This document shows, in pieces, positions 45,686 through 57,476 of a DNA stretch of 64,000 nt. Location of the stretch: positions 264,994,736 through 265,058,735 of the forward strand of contig NC_061508.1 of the NCBI RefSeq assembly GCF_022539505.1, in the 5' to 3' direction. Positions within the stretch are counted from its first letter, which is position 1, and the number at the start of each line of letters is the position of its first letter. The notes under the pieces were generated by a model. The model was not told the DNA's origin and did not search any database. It worked only from the letters and a program-made list of their open reading frames with translations. This stretch comes from Lolium rigidum (Eukaryota > Streptophyta > Magnoliopsida > Poales > Poaceae). The translations under genes were made by a program, and so were the position numbers.

Positions 45686-47084
45686 TGATACGTCCAAAAC
45701 GTATCTACTTTTCCGAACACCTTTGCTATTGTTTTGCCTCTAATTTGTGTATTTTGGATACAACTAACACGGACTAACGCTGTTTTCAGCAGAATTGCTC
45801 TGGTGTCTCGTTTTTGTGCAGAAATCCAACTTTCAGGAAAATCCTCGGAATTTATGCCAAAGGTCTTATTTTTCCAGAAGATTGACAGAGCCAGAAGGGC
45901 AAGCCAGGTGGAGGCCCGAGGCCCCCACACACTAGGCCGGCGCGGCCCAGGAGGGGGGCGCGGGGCCCTAGCGTGTGGCCCCCCTCGGCCGGCCTCCGAC
46001 GCCCTCCTTTGGACTACTTAACGCCTTCGACCTAAAAACGCACGGGGAGTTAGAAGAAATCGCCAGAAACCATCCAGTACGCCGCCACCGTCGCGAAACT
46101 CCGTCTCGGGACCAGAAACTCCGTTCTGGCACTCCGACGGGACGGGGAATTGGAGGAGATCATCGCCATCATCACCACCGACGCCTCTCCATCGACCAGC
46201 CATGTTTCCCTCATCCATGTGTGAGTAATTCCCCGCTGTAGGCTGAAGGGGATGGTAGGGATTGGATGAGATTGGTCATGTAATAGCATAAGATTGTTAG
46301 GGCATAGTGCCTAGTGTCCGTAATTGGTACTTTTATGATATTGTTGCAACTTGTTATGCTTAATGCTTGTCACTAGGGCCCGAGTGCCATGATCTCAGAT
46401 CTGAACATGTTATCAATTCATGATGATATTCATTGCTTTATGATCTTACCTGCAAGTTGTATACACGTATTGTTGTCCGGAACCCGAGGCCCCAAAGTGA
46501 CGGAACCGGGACAACCGAAGGGGAAGGCAATGATATGAGGATCACATGTGTTCACGGAGTGTTAATGCTTTGCTCCGGTGCTCTATTAAAAGGAGTACCT
46601 TAATTTCTAGTAGATTCCCTAGAGGCCCGGCTGCCACCGACTGGTAGGACAAAAGATGTTGTGCAAGTTTCTCATTGCGAGCACGTACGACTAAATATGG
46701 AACACATGCCTATTGATTGATTAGTACTTGGATACCGTTTTATTATTATCTGCAAATGCCCTGCCTTGATTGTTACATGAGTTTCTATCATCCATGCAAC
46801 GCCCATCATCCATCCCTGTGCCTACAGTATTTTAATCCTGCTGTTTACTATAATCACTATTGCTGTCTTTGTTACTCTGCTGCTGTTATTTCATTACTGC
46901 TACTGCTATAAAACTGTTACTACTGATAAACTCTTGCGAGCAAGTCTGTTTCCAGGTGCAGCTGAATTGACAACTCCGCTGTTAAGGCTTTCAAGTATTC
47001 TTTGTCTCCCCTTGTGTCGAATCAATAAATTGGGTTTTACTTCCCTCGAAGACTGTTGCGATCCCCTATACTTGTGGGTCATCA
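45686..47084 (+). mobile_element. Solo LTR with 5-bp target duplication
   Basis: 1,399 bp, starting TGATACGTCCAAAACGTATC and ending CTTGTGGGTCATCA, flanked by GTTAG at 45681-45685 and 47085-47089. No internal region is present, so an LTR-LTR recombination event removed the element body. The end matches the very common Triticeae-type LTR end (GATCCCCTATACTTGTGGGT). Confidence 0.93.
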
Positions 47085-47089
47085 GTTAG

Positions 47090-49133
47090 CTTTAGTAGAG
47101 TGGTTAGTTTTTGATTCATGATTGTTGTATGTTTGTTTTGTTGGTGCAATGTGATTGATTGTGTTCCTTTTATATTTTTCGGCGATAGATGCGAACCATT
47201 CCGGAGAAGAGGAAGAAGTGGGATCGGACGAGGATTTTATTTATGTTGTTGGGATTCTTATATTGATGGGGTTGAAGAAGTACAGGGACAAATAAGCCAA
47301 GGCAAGCCATCTCTTGATCTCTGATTGTTGAATCACATACTGTGGTTACTTGTGTTATTCTTGTCTCTCGTTTTGTCTCGTGTTGTTTCTACTTGTTGAT
47401 GGAGCATGCTCACCGTGAGCATGTTGATTCTCTTTGACACCTCACCTACAATTCCCCTTTTCGGAAATGGTGATCATAACCATTATCTTGGTGTACCCTC
47501 TAAGTGTGATGGTATGCTCACCTACCTTGAGTGTGTCGACCTCTCGACACCCTTCTTGCACCTCTTAGTGGTATGATGGTTAGTATCATGTCCTTGTGAT
47601 GTTTTCTAACTCTTTTTGATGCTATACATACTTACTCCCAAGTATGTTGAACCTCTTATTGATGCTAGGCATACTTACTCTCAAGAATGTCGAACCCATT
47701 GTTGCTGTTACGCATACTTACTCTCAAGTATGTTAAAACCCTTGTTGCTTTTATGCATTCTTACCCGAAGCATGTATGCCCCCTTGACCACCTATTTTAT
47801 CTTCTTCTTCATGGTATGATGATTAACATCATGACCCTTGTCGAACAATCCTACCTATGTTGTTCCCATGCATGCTTATCCTAAGTATGTATGATATCCC
47901 CCCCCCCTTGACGCTTCAATTATCCTCTCCTTAGTGGTATGATGTCTAGCATCGTGCCATCGATATACCTTAGCTCTTGCATAAAACATAGGGTTGGGAA
48001 CCTCTCAAGGTTTACCTTGTTGTAAAAGTTTTGAGAAAACCTTGGGTGAGTCGACCTTACCCGAGTGTATGGTTTATGAAAGGAAATGATCAGAACAAAG
48101 ATGGTTGGAAAGAGGAATGTGTGTGTGACTTGGGTTTTTGAGAAAAACTACACACGTTTCTTTGTATTCGCCCGGAACAGCTAAATCGCGCAACCACATT
48201 ACCCCAACATGGGCATGGGACTTAGCACTAGTTTGTTGAAGCTGGCATGAGACACCTTCACAACTCTCTAGGAGGGTCACGATGACCTCTGACACCGGGT
48301 TGCGCTCTGGAGGAGGCAATACACTGTCTTAACTGATAGCCGGATGATTACTGAGGGTCTTCTGTCATGGCGCCGGAGATACGCTCAAAAGGAGGTATGC
48401 TGCCGGGGTGCCGGGAAGGGGTAAGCCCGCAGGGAAGGACTCGTGTCAGTGGAGATAAGCGAAAGGTTATGTTCGGGTATCCGTCGTGGCATACATTGTT
48501 ATGCGGGGATGATGCCCACACGATAGGTATCCGGATAGTTGTGGGGAAAGTGTGCAAACTCTGCAGAGTCAAATCTATTCGAATAGCCGCATCCGCGGTC
48601 ATGGACGGTTGGGATGGCCGTTACCAAGCTGTGTCGAGTTTTGTTTTAGAAATGCTTTACAAAGAAAGTGAGAAGGCGTTTGATGTACCGGAAGGATGCG
48701 GGAAAGTGGTTGACCATGTGAAGATGGTCGGAAAGGAAATAAAAAGGGCTACTCCCATCCTAGTGTTTTATGTTGAAGAACTCTTTTGAAGTATCTTCTT
48801 TAACAAAGATATAGAGATGCCACAGTACCACTTTAGTGTCTCCATCAATTGCGATGTCGGGATGCTATATCCACAAGAGAAACTGATTCTCTTTCACATG
48901 CTACATCCACAAGAGAAACTATTCTTCCTCTCTTGTCTCTTTTAGCTAGCTTTGTTAGCATCTTTCTTGATGGTTTGCGAGTACGATTCCAAATGTACTC
49001 ACGGCTTTGTCCCCGGCTATTTACTTGGCCAGACTTGAAGGAACTCGACATGCGAAGAAGGAGTTGGCGACGTCTATGCGAGCTAGGAACTTCTTCCCAG
49101 TCAGTTGCCTGTAGGGTTATGGTAGATGACTTG
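47090..49133 (+). mobile_element. Long-LTR retrotransposon-derived sequence, continued
   Basis: Continues the sequence interrupted at 45685. It has no domain-bearing ORF; the ORF at 48367-48789 lies in LTR-like sequence and shows no domain. It includes a 43-bp tandem repeat (see separate entry). It is interrupted by a MITE at 49134 and appears to end near 50054 with the LTR-end-like phrase CTAGTCCGGGGTCCCCACA. Confidence 0.45.
47617..47790. repeat. 43-bp minisatellite, about four units
   Basis: The word CATACTTACTC recurs at 47627, 47670 and 47713 with 43-base spacing, followed by CAAGTATGTTGAACC-type sequence; a fourth, diverged unit follows. Each unit contains the inverted pair CATACTT/AAGTATG. 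Confidence 0.75.
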
Positions 49134-49825
49134 GGCTCCGTTTGGTAGCAAAGTATTTTTAAAGTATTCATAGAATACTACCGTTTTCAGAAATACTGTG
49201 GTTTTAAATACTTTGTGATGTTTGGCAAGAACAAAATACTGCAGTCTCAATACTTTAGTATTGCCCAAAACACAATATTTTCGCAGTATTTAGAAAAGAG
49301 GTCCAGACCTCTTTTTCTCGAAACCGAGAAACGCGAAAAGAAAACCCCTCCGATCCGCTCGCATGCTTGGTCCATCGCCTGCCTTTTCCGTGGATTCTCG
49401 CTAGCATCATAGAGAGAGCAAATCCAGCATTGATCAACCAACTAGCTTTCTATGTAGCCAACGACGTTGCCTAGTTTCATGTAACTTTCTATGTAGACAA
49501 CAAGTCCCTAGTATCATGCACACGCTTTACGTGCAGTATGCTGCGCCGGATGTCTTTTATTCATCTATGTCCTATAATATCTCTAGTGAATTATACTACA
49601 CAGCGCATCTAGATCCTTTGCTTGAAGCATTATTTTTGATTTTCACGTAGTCTAAAAGCCAGCCAAAATGACGGGAAAACAGCACTTTCCAAACACCTTG
49701 CAGTTTTAGCCAAAACAAAGAAATACTAAAGTAACATGAAACTGCAGTATTTCATGCCCTTGCATAGAAATACTTCAGTTTTAGAATACTATGGTTTAGA
49801 AAACACAGAGCATCCAAACGGAGCC
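49134..49825. mobile_element. MITE with GGCTCCGTTTGG termini
   Basis: 692 bp; the ends GGCTCCGTTTGG and CCAAACGGAGCC are perfect inverted repeats. TTG flanks both sides (49131-49133 and 49826-49828), fitting a 3-bp duplication as in PIF/Harbinger, though TTG is not the canonical TWA. Inside, AT-rich words such as AATACT/AGTATT are repeated in both orientations. Non-coding. Confidence 0.75.
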
Positions 49826-49828
49826 TTG

Positions 49829-50056
49829 GGTACTACGCTGCTGAAGTGATGTTGCTACTCTGATGTTTAGTTAGGCCCTTCGAGGCTATTATGTAAGTAA
49901 TAGTCATGTGATCTCATTGTAATTTTCTTATTCCGCTTTGTAATGGATGGTGTAATTTGATATCAGTTCGGTTATGTGTTCACGACGCACTGATCATGGG
50001 ATCGTGAACTGTATACATAACAGGGATTTTGGACAGCTAGTCCGGGGTCCCCACAA
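49829..50056 (+). other. Retrotransposon LTR end
   Basis: No gene. Ends with CAGCTAGTCCGGGGTCCCCACA, which looks like an LTR 3' end, directly against the next LTR fragment. Confidence 0.4.
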
Positions 50057-50392
50057 TCTGCAAATGCCTTGTCTTGATTATTACATGAGTTATCTTATCC
50101 ATGCAGCACCCGTTCATCCATCCCTATGCCTACAGTATTTTAATCCTGCTGTTTACTATAATCACTACTGCAGTCTTTGTTACTGCCGTCGCTTATATTT
50201 CACTATCGCTATCGCTATAAAGCCGTTGCTACCGATAAACTATTGCGAGCAAGTCCGTTTCCAGTGCAGCTGAATTGACAACTCCACTGTTAAGGCTTAC
50301 AAATATTCTTTGGCTCCCCTTGTGTTGAATCAATAAATTGGGTATTACTTCCCTCGAAGACTGTTGCGATCCCCTATACTTGTGGGTCATCA
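50057..50392 (+). mobile_element. 3' fragment of an LTR of the 45686 family
   Basis: From TCTGCAAATGCC to the end CTTGTGGGTCATCA the sequence matches 46752-47084 of the solo LTR with moderate divergence. The left part is missing and no primer-binding site follows, so it is a truncated remnant. Confidence 0.8.
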
Positions 50393-50395
50393 AGA

Positions 50396-50540
50396 CTCAA
50401 GTCCCTCGCCGAAATCGTTCAGAAATTGGTCGAACTCATTGTCATCTCCATCGGTTTCCGTACCACGGGCACTCTCATATATAGATTTCTGCACCGCTTC
50501 TTCTTGATCCTCATCTCGGACGAAGGTGCCGTCCTCCATA
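50396..50540 (-). pseudogene. Acidic exon fragment, probably transposon-derived
   Basis: A minus-strand open segment begins ATG at 50540 (MEDGTFVRDEDQEEAVQKSI) and reads about 48 residues, ending near the LTR fragment at 50392. It is strongly acidic. I do not recognise the protein. Its position at the left edge of a CACTA-rich block suggests transposon origin. It is truncated by the LTR fragment. Confidence 0.35.
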
Positions 50541-50639
50541 CCTCAATCTCACTACAAAATTAAGAAATCAATTATTTCATTGATCATATCATGATCATAA
50601 CAGATTGAAATGAAGAAAGCAATAACCCTAACCCTAACA

Positions 50640-51014
50640 CTCGGCACTCGGCACTCCTCCTCTCGCTCTTCTCTCTTTTCCTCGACCCTAACCCTAACAC
50701 TCGGTGCTCCTCCTCTCGCTCTTCTCTATTTCTCTCCATCTCTACTCGGCGCTCCTCATCGATGTCGCGGTGGCACTGCCACGGACTCGACGCCCCTCCT
50801 CCTCTCGCTCTTCTCTATTTCTCTCCATCTCTACTCGGTGCTCCTCATCGATGTCATGGCGGCACCGCCACGGACTCGGCGCCCCCTCCTCCTTTCGCTC
50901 TTCTCTATTTCTCTCCATCTCTACTCGGCGCTCCTCATCGATGTCGCGGCGGCACCGCGACGGACTCGGCGCCCCTCCTCCTCTCGCTCTTCTCTATTTC
51001 TCTCCATCTCTACA
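50640..51014. repeat. Minisatellite, ~90-bp units, four copies
   Basis: Units share CTCCTCCTCTCGCTCTTCTC, TATTTCTCTCCATCTCTACTC and GCTCCTCATCGATGTC blocks, with the last of these followed by a GGCACCGCCACGGACTCGGC segment. Unit phases recur near 50725, 50812, 50902 and 50991. Two short CCCTAACCCTAAC runs (50625 and 50685) precede it. ORFs through it on the plus strand are compositional. Confidence 0.8.
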
Positions 51015-51099
51015 GTTGTGATAGCTATCTTACAGTATTCAGAGAAGGAAATTATCAAGCATTTCATAAGGCATGCCTAGGTTTAGGTAGCACTAGTGT

Positions 51100-51450
51100 T
51101 ACCCAAAAACTGAAGCTAAATATTTTGGAAGTGCCAACACAGGGGGAAGCGCAAGGACTCGCGCACGGCAAGCCAGAGCTGCATATGGACGCCGCTGTGG
51201 TTGAGGCAAAGCTCCGCCAGCCACCCCACCAGCTCCTTCCCGAGCTCCACATCGCCGCCGTGCACCCTACACGCGTTCAGCATCACGCTTCAGGCGACGG
51301 GCATCCGGTGCGGCATTCCGTCAAACACAGGGCACGCGCGCCGTCCAGGGTGGCCGGCCCGACGGTGGGGAGCGAGGTCCAGGGAGCAGGTGTCATCCCT
51401 GCTGCAGGCGCCGTCGAAGACGCGGCACGTGGAGGCGAGGTGGCCGCGGG
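51100..51450 (-). pseudogene. Fragment of a pentatricopeptide-repeat (PPR) gene
   Basis: The minus strand reads VFDGMPHR, then after an in-frame TGA (probably from TGG) SVMLNACRVHG, DVELGKELVGWLAEL and NHSGVHMQL. This is the order of the final PPR and E-type motif of plant organellar RNA-editing or processing proteins (compare the general pattern W-LL-ACR-HG--ELG). One extra Gly and the stop show it is not functional. It lies within a CACTA-rich block between a minisatellite and a pyrimidine tract, so it may be a captured host-gene fragment. Confidence 0.55.
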
Positions 51451-51769
51451 CCGCATAGCCGTGGAGGAGCGGAGCGGCAGCGACGGTGAGATGGACGGAG
51501 CTAGGGTGGCCGGGTTACTCGCAGAGAGGAGGAGAAAGGGGAAGGGAAAGAAGGAGAGAAAGGGGGAGGTTACCTGCGGCGCTGGGGAGCGGGCGGCGGC
51601 GGACGGTGAGGCTGCGCGGCGTGGCGCTGCGTCAGCGGCGGAGTGCGACGGCGGCGTCTGCGTGCGTGGCCGTGGGCGTCGTGTGGTTTTTGCGTCTGTG
51701 TGGCGTCGATTGGCCGCGCGGCTAAGGTAAACGAAGGCAAGAGCCTTTGGTACACCAAACGGTACGAAA

Positions 51770-52083
51770 GGTATATTTTTTCTTTTTATTTTTCTTTTGT
51801 TGTTTCTTTTCTTTTTCTTTTATGTTTCTTTTCTATTTCTATTTCTTTTTCTATTTCTTTTTCTTTTCTTTTCTGTTTCTTTTCTTTTCTATTTCTTTTT
51901 TCCTTTTCTCGTATGTTTCTTTTCTTTTCTATTTCTTTATTTTCTTTTTCTTTCTTTTCTATTTCTTTCTTTTCTATTTCTTTTCTTTTCTATTTCTTTT
52001 CTATTTCTTTATTTTCTATTTCTTTTTTCCTTTCCTTTTATATTTCTTTTCTTTTCTATCTCTATTTCTATTTCTTTTCTTTA
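51770..52083. repeat. Long pyrimidine tract (TTTCTTTTCTATTTC-like)
   Basis: About 310 bp of almost pure T/C on the plus strand, with TATTTC and TTTTCTT words in irregular tandem, interrupted only by a few A and G. Phenylalanine-rich ORFs through it on the plus strand are artefacts of composition. Confidence 0.85.
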
Positions 52084-52406
52084 CTCCCGCCACGACGCCG
52101 TCCGCGCGGGAAAGTTTACCGCCACAACGCCGCGCGGGAGAAAAAAGACGGGAAAGAAAGGGCCGGAATAAAACTTTATTACAATTGAACTCGAACTAAA
52201 ATTACAGAGCCCAACTGAAAATTAAGATACATGGCCAGATTCGACTGTTGGAGTCATTCAGTCATACTCGTGCCTAGCCCTATAGTAGTTGCCACTGTAG
52301 TCGTCGTAGTCGCCGTCATCATCATCGCTGGCATCGGGGTCGCGGTAGTCGAACCTCGGCGGGTGAGCACGCATGGGCTAGGACTGAGGGTAGCGCAGGC
52401 GGGGGC

Positions 52407-54003
52407 TGATACGTCTCCGACGTATCGATAATTTCTTATGTTCCATGCCACATTATTGATGATATCTACATGTTTTATACACATTATATGTCGTATTTAT
52501 GAATTTTCCGGCACTAACCTATTAACAAGATGCCGAAGAGCCACCGTCGTTTTCTGCTGTTTTTGGTTTCCGAAATCCTAGTAAAGAAATATTCTCGGAA
52601 TTGGACGAAATCAACGCCCAGGGTCCTATTTTTGCACGAAGCTTCCAGAAGACCGAGGGGGAAAGGAAGTGGGGCCACGAGGCGCCGCCACAGCAGGGCG
52701 GCGCGGCCCAGGTCTAGGCCGCGCGGCCCTGGTGTGTGGGGCCCTCGTGTGCCCCCCCCCCGCGTTGCCCTTCCGCCTACTTAAAGCCTTCGTCGCGAAA
52801 CCCCCAGTACCGAGAGCCAAGATACGGAAAACCTTACTGAGATGCCGCCGCCGCCAATCCCATCTCGGGGGATTCTGGAGATCTACTCCGGCACCCTGCC
52901 AGAGAGGGGAATCATCTCCCGGAGGACTCTTCACCGCCATGGTCGCTTCCGGAGTGATGAGTGAGTAGTTCACCCCTGGACTATGGGTCCATAGCAGTAG
53001 CTAGATGGTTGTCTTCTCCTCATGTGCTTCATTGTCGGATCTTGTGAGCTGCCTAACATGATCAAGATCATCTATCTGTAAGTCTATATGTTGTGTTTGT
53101 CGGGATCCGATGGATAGAGAATACTATGCTATGTTGATTATCAATCTATTACCTATGTGTTGTTTATGATCTTGCATGCTCTCCGTTATTAGTAGAGGCT
53201 CGGCCAAGTTTTTGCTCTTAACTCCAAGAGGGAGTATTTATGCTCGATAGTGGGTTCATGCCTCCATTAAATGCGGGACAGATGACGAGAAAGTTCTAAG
53301 GTTGTGGATGTGCTTGTTGCCACTAGGGATAAAACATTGATGCTATGTCCGAGGATGTAGTTATTGATTACATTACGCACCATACTTAATGCAATTGTCC
53401 GTTGTTTTGCAACTTAATACTTGAAGGGGTTCGGATGATAACTCGAAGGTGGACTTTTAGGCATAGATGCATGCTGGATAGCGGTCTATGTACTTTGTCG
53501 TAATGCCCAATTAAATCTCACAATATTCATCATATCATGTATGTGCATTGTCATGTCCTCTCTATTTGTCAATTGCCCGACTGTAATTTGTTCAGCCAAC
53601 ATGCTATTTATCTTATGGGAGAGACACCTCTAGTGAACTGTGGACCCCGGTCCATTCTTTTACATCTGAAATACAAATATGCTGCTATTGTTCTTTACTG
53701 TTCTTGCAAACAATCATCATCCACACTATACATCTAATCCTTTGTTACAGCAAGCCGGTGAGATTGACAACCTCACTGTTTCGTTGGGGCAAAGTATTTT
53801 GGTTGTGTTGTGCAGGTTCCACGTTGGCGCCGGAATCTCTGGTGTTGCGCCGCACTACATCCCGCCGCCATCAACCTTCAACGTGCTTCTTGGCTCCTCC
53901 TGGTTCGATAAACCTTGGTTTCTTTTTGAGGGAAAACTTGCCGCCGTGCGCATCATACCTTCCTCTTGGGATTCCCAACGAACGTGTGAGTTACACGCCA
54001 TCA
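52407..54003 (+). repeat. 5' LTR of element B
   Basis: 1,597 bp, TGATACGTC...CACGCCATCA. The first ~200 bases match the start of the A LTR; after the CACGAAGCTTCC block near 52648 the two diverge completely in places. Confidence 0.9.
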
Positions 54004-54014
54004 AGCATATTTTC

Positions 54015-54032
54015 TGGCGCCGTTGCCGGGGA
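54015..54032 (+). promoter_or_regulatory. Primer-binding site of element B, tRNA-Asp type
   Basis: TGGCGCCGTTGCCGGGGA, eleven bases after the 5' LTR, identical to that in element A. Confidence 0.85.
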
Positions 54033-54239
54033 GATCAAGACACGCTGCAAGGGGAGTCTCCACAATCCAATCTCTTTACTTTGTTTTTGTCTTGCTTTAT
54101 TTAATTACTTACTTGTTTGCTGCATTATATCAAAACACAAAAAAATTAGTTGCTAGCTTTACTTTATTTACTGTCTTGCACTCTATATCAAAAACACAAA
54201 AAAAAATAGTTTACTTGCATTTACTTTACTTGATTCATC

Positions 54240-54884
54240 ATGTTTCCTTTTAATTTTACCGTAAAAGACATACCGGTAGGACGTGGGTCTATAGTTGGAA
54301 GAAATAATATAGAAGAATTTTTCAATCATGTTAGTACCGTTGAAGATTTTGAAGATAGGCACTTGGTAGAACTTGCTCCTACTTATGAAATTGCTGCTGC
54401 TGCTTTAGTTCGCATGTTGGAAACTAAATTTGTTAATCTCAATTCTATAATCCAACACATGTTTCTTACACTCAGTGATATGGAAGAAGGGGAAAAGAAA
54501 GATTTTGTTTTAGAAACCCTTCTTAGAGAATTTGGTGGTATAGCAAGAGAGGCTAGAAAGGTCTTTATTAAATAGAAGATGCTTGGTTCTTATACCAATT
54601 TTGTTAGTATCCTTGAAAAGATGGACATGGAGAGAGTAAGGTACACTAATAATATTAATGATGGTGGGGAGATCAAAGCACCAATACCATGTAAGCTCCT
54701 AGCGATGAATGAAGCTCTAAGAAATAACTATGCTTGGCTTGTTCCTGAAAATTTGTTTGATGAGAGTAGCAAGCCCAAGACTAATGAAAAGGGAGCCGCT
54801 GAAACTTATGTATCCAATATACTATGCATGGTTGAGAAAACTCCAAACCCCGCTGAAGGTGCATCACTTTTTGATAACACTTGA
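54240..54884 (+). pseudogene. Element B ORF, unknown protein, one internal stop
   Basis: Starts ATG at 54240 (MFPFNFTVKDIPVGRGSIVG) and reads 111 codons to TAG at 54573-54575. The same frame then continues for 103 codons to 54884 (MLGSYTNFVSILEKMDMERV ... EGASLFDNT). Predicted helices with Leu/Glu patterns (IAAAALVRMLETKFVNL, LRNNYAWLVPENLF) dominate; no zinc knuckle, protease or RT motif is visible. The ORF is unrelated to the 240-codon ORF of element A although both sit in the same place between the primer-binding site and the shared 3' module. Function unknown. Confidence 0.55.
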
Positions 54885-57476
54885 TACACACTTTCTGCGC
54901 CTAGCTGAAAGGCGTTAAAGAAAAGCGCTTATGGGAGACAACCCATGTTTTTAATACAGTAATTTTGTTTTATATTTGAGTCTTGGAAGTTGTTTACTAC
55001 TGTAGAAACCTCTCCTTATCTTAGTTTTGTGCATAGTTGTGCCAAGTAAAGTCGTTGATAGTAAGGTTCATACTAGATTTGGATTGCTGCGCAGTAACAG
55101 ATTTCTTTGCTGTCACGAATTTCGACCTGCCTCTCTGTAGGTAGCTCGAAAAATATGCCAATTTACGTGCGTGATCCTCATATATGTACGCAACTTTCAT
55201 TCAATTTGGGAATTTTCATTTGAGCAAGTCTGGTGCCTCGATAAAATCCATCTTTACGGACTGTTCTGTTTTGACAGATTCTGCCTTTTATTTCGCATTG
55301 CCTCTTTTGCTATGGTGAATGAATTTCTTTGTTCCATTAATGTCCAGTAGCTTTATGCAATGTCCAGAAGTGTTAAGAATGATTATGTCACCTCTGAACA
55401 TGTTAATTTTTATTGTGCACTAACCCTCTAATGAGTTGTTTCGAGTTTGGTGTGGAGGAAGTTTTCAAGGATCAAGAGAGGGAAATGATGCAATATGATC
55501 AAGGAGAGTGAAAGCTCTAAGCTTGGGGATGCCCCGTGGTTCACCCCTGCATATTTTAAGAAGACTCAAGCGTCTAAGCTTGGGGATGCCCAAGGCATCC
55601 CCTTCTTCATCGACAACATTATCAGGTTCCTCCCCTACAACTATATTTTTATTCCGTCACATCTTATGTGCTTTGCTTGGAGCGTCGGTTTGTTTTTGTT
55701 TTTGTTTTGTTTGAATAAAATGGATCCTAGCATTCATTGTGTGGGAGAGAGACACGCTCCGCTGTTGCATATGGACAAATATGTCCTTAGGCTTTACTCA
55801 TAGTATTCATGGCGAAGGTTGAATCTTCTTCGTTAAATTGTTATATGGTTGGAATCGGGGAATGCTACATGTAGTAATTCTAAAATGTCTTGAATAATTT
55901 GATACTTGGCAATTGTTGTGCTCATGTTTAAGCTCTTGCATCATATACTTTGCACCCATTAATGAAGAAACACCTAGAGCTTGCTAAATTTGGTTTGCAT
56001 ATTTGGTCTCTCTAAAGTCTAGATAATTTCTAGTATTGAGTTTTGAACAACAAGGAAGACGGTGTAGAGTCTTATAATGTTTATAATATGTCTTTTATGT
56101 GAGTTTTGCTGCACCGGTTCATCCTTGTGTTTGTTTCAAATAACCTTGCTAGCCTAAACCTTGTATCGAGAGGGAATACTTCTCATGCATCCAAAATCCT
56201 TGAGCCAACCACTATGCCATTTGTGTCCACCATACCTACCTACTACATGGTATTTCTCCACCATTCCAAAGTAAATTGCTTGAGTGCTACCTTTAAAATT
56301 TCCATCATTCGCCTTTACAATATATAGCTCATGGTACAAATAGCCTAAAAACTATTGTGGTATTGAATATGTACTTATGCACTTTATCTCTTATTAAGTT
56401 GCTTGTTGTGCGATAACCATGTTCCTGGGGACGCCATCAACTACTCTTTGTTGAATATCATGTGAGTTGCTATGCATGTCCGTCTTGTCCGAAGTAAGGG
56501 AGATCTACCACTTTAATGGTTAGAGCATGCATATTGTTAGAGAAGAACATTGGGCCGCTAACTAAAACCATGAATCATGGTGGAAGTTTCAGTTTTGGAC
56601 ATATATCCTCAATCTCATATGAGAATACTAATTGTTGCCACATGCTTATGCATTAAAGAGGAGTCCATTATCTGTTGTCCATGTTGTCCCGGTATGGATG
56701 TCTAAGTTGAGAATAATCAAAAGCGAGAAATCCAAAATGCGAGCTTTCTCCTTAGACCTTTGTACAGAGCGGCATGGAGGTACCCCTTCTCGACACTTGG
56801 TTAAAACATGTGTATTGCGATGATCCCGGTAGTCCAAGCTAATTAGGACAAGGTGCGGGCACTATTAGTATACTATGCATGAGGCTTGCAACTTGTAAGA
56901 TATAATTTACATGATACATGTGCTTTATTACTACCGTTGACAAAATTGTTTTATGTTTTCAAAATAAAAGCTCTAGCACAAATATAGCAATCGATGCTTT
57001 CCTCTTTGAAGGACCTTTCTTTTACTTTTATGTTGAGTCAGTTCACCTATCTCTCTCCACCTCAAGAAGCAAACACTTGTGTGAATTGTGCATTGATTCC
57101 TACATACTTGCATTTTGCACTTGTTATATTATTCTATGTTGACAATTATCCATGAGATATACATGTTATAAGTTGAAAGCAACCGCTGAAACTTAATCTT
57201 CCTTTGTGTTGCTTCAATGCCTTTACTTTGATTTATTGCTTTATGAGTTAACTCTTATGCAAGACTTATTGATGCTTGTCTTGAAGTGCTATTCATGAAA
57301 AGTCTTTGCTTTATGATTCAGCTTGTTTACTCATGTCATTACCATTGTTTTGATCGCTGCATTCATTACATATGTTTACAATAGTATGATCAAGGTTATG
57401 ATGGCATGTCACTCCGTAAATTATCTTTGTTATCGTTTACCCGCTCGTGACGAGCAGGAACTAAGCTTAGGGATGC
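54885..57476 (+). other. Element B internal non-coding region shared with element A
   Basis: Closely similar to 22190-24751 of element A, including two early copies of CTAAGCTTGGGGATGC (55517 and 55574) and the final tract at 57461. No domain-bearing ORF. Confidence 0.8.

Noticed and set aside
48367..48789. 140-codon plus-strand ORF as a host gene
   Set aside because: It lies in LTR-type sequence (phrases such as gggaaggggtaagcccgcag are typical of grass LTRs), without domain or splice signals.
50624..50700. CCCTAACCCTAAC runs, also at 59633-59651, as interstitial telomere repeats
   Set aside because: Most plant telomeres, including grasses, use the 7-base CCCTAAA unit. These are 6-base units, only two to four long, and sit in CACTA-associated repeats.
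50610..51730. 156- and 322-codon plus-strand ORFs
   Set aside because: They start in the 90-bp minisatellite and cross the PPR-like fragment on the wrong strand; no domain.
51643..52199. Long phenylalanine/serine-rich plus-strand ORFs
   Set aside because: They run through the pyrimidine tract in more than one frame; a T/C-only strand lacks stop codons by composition.
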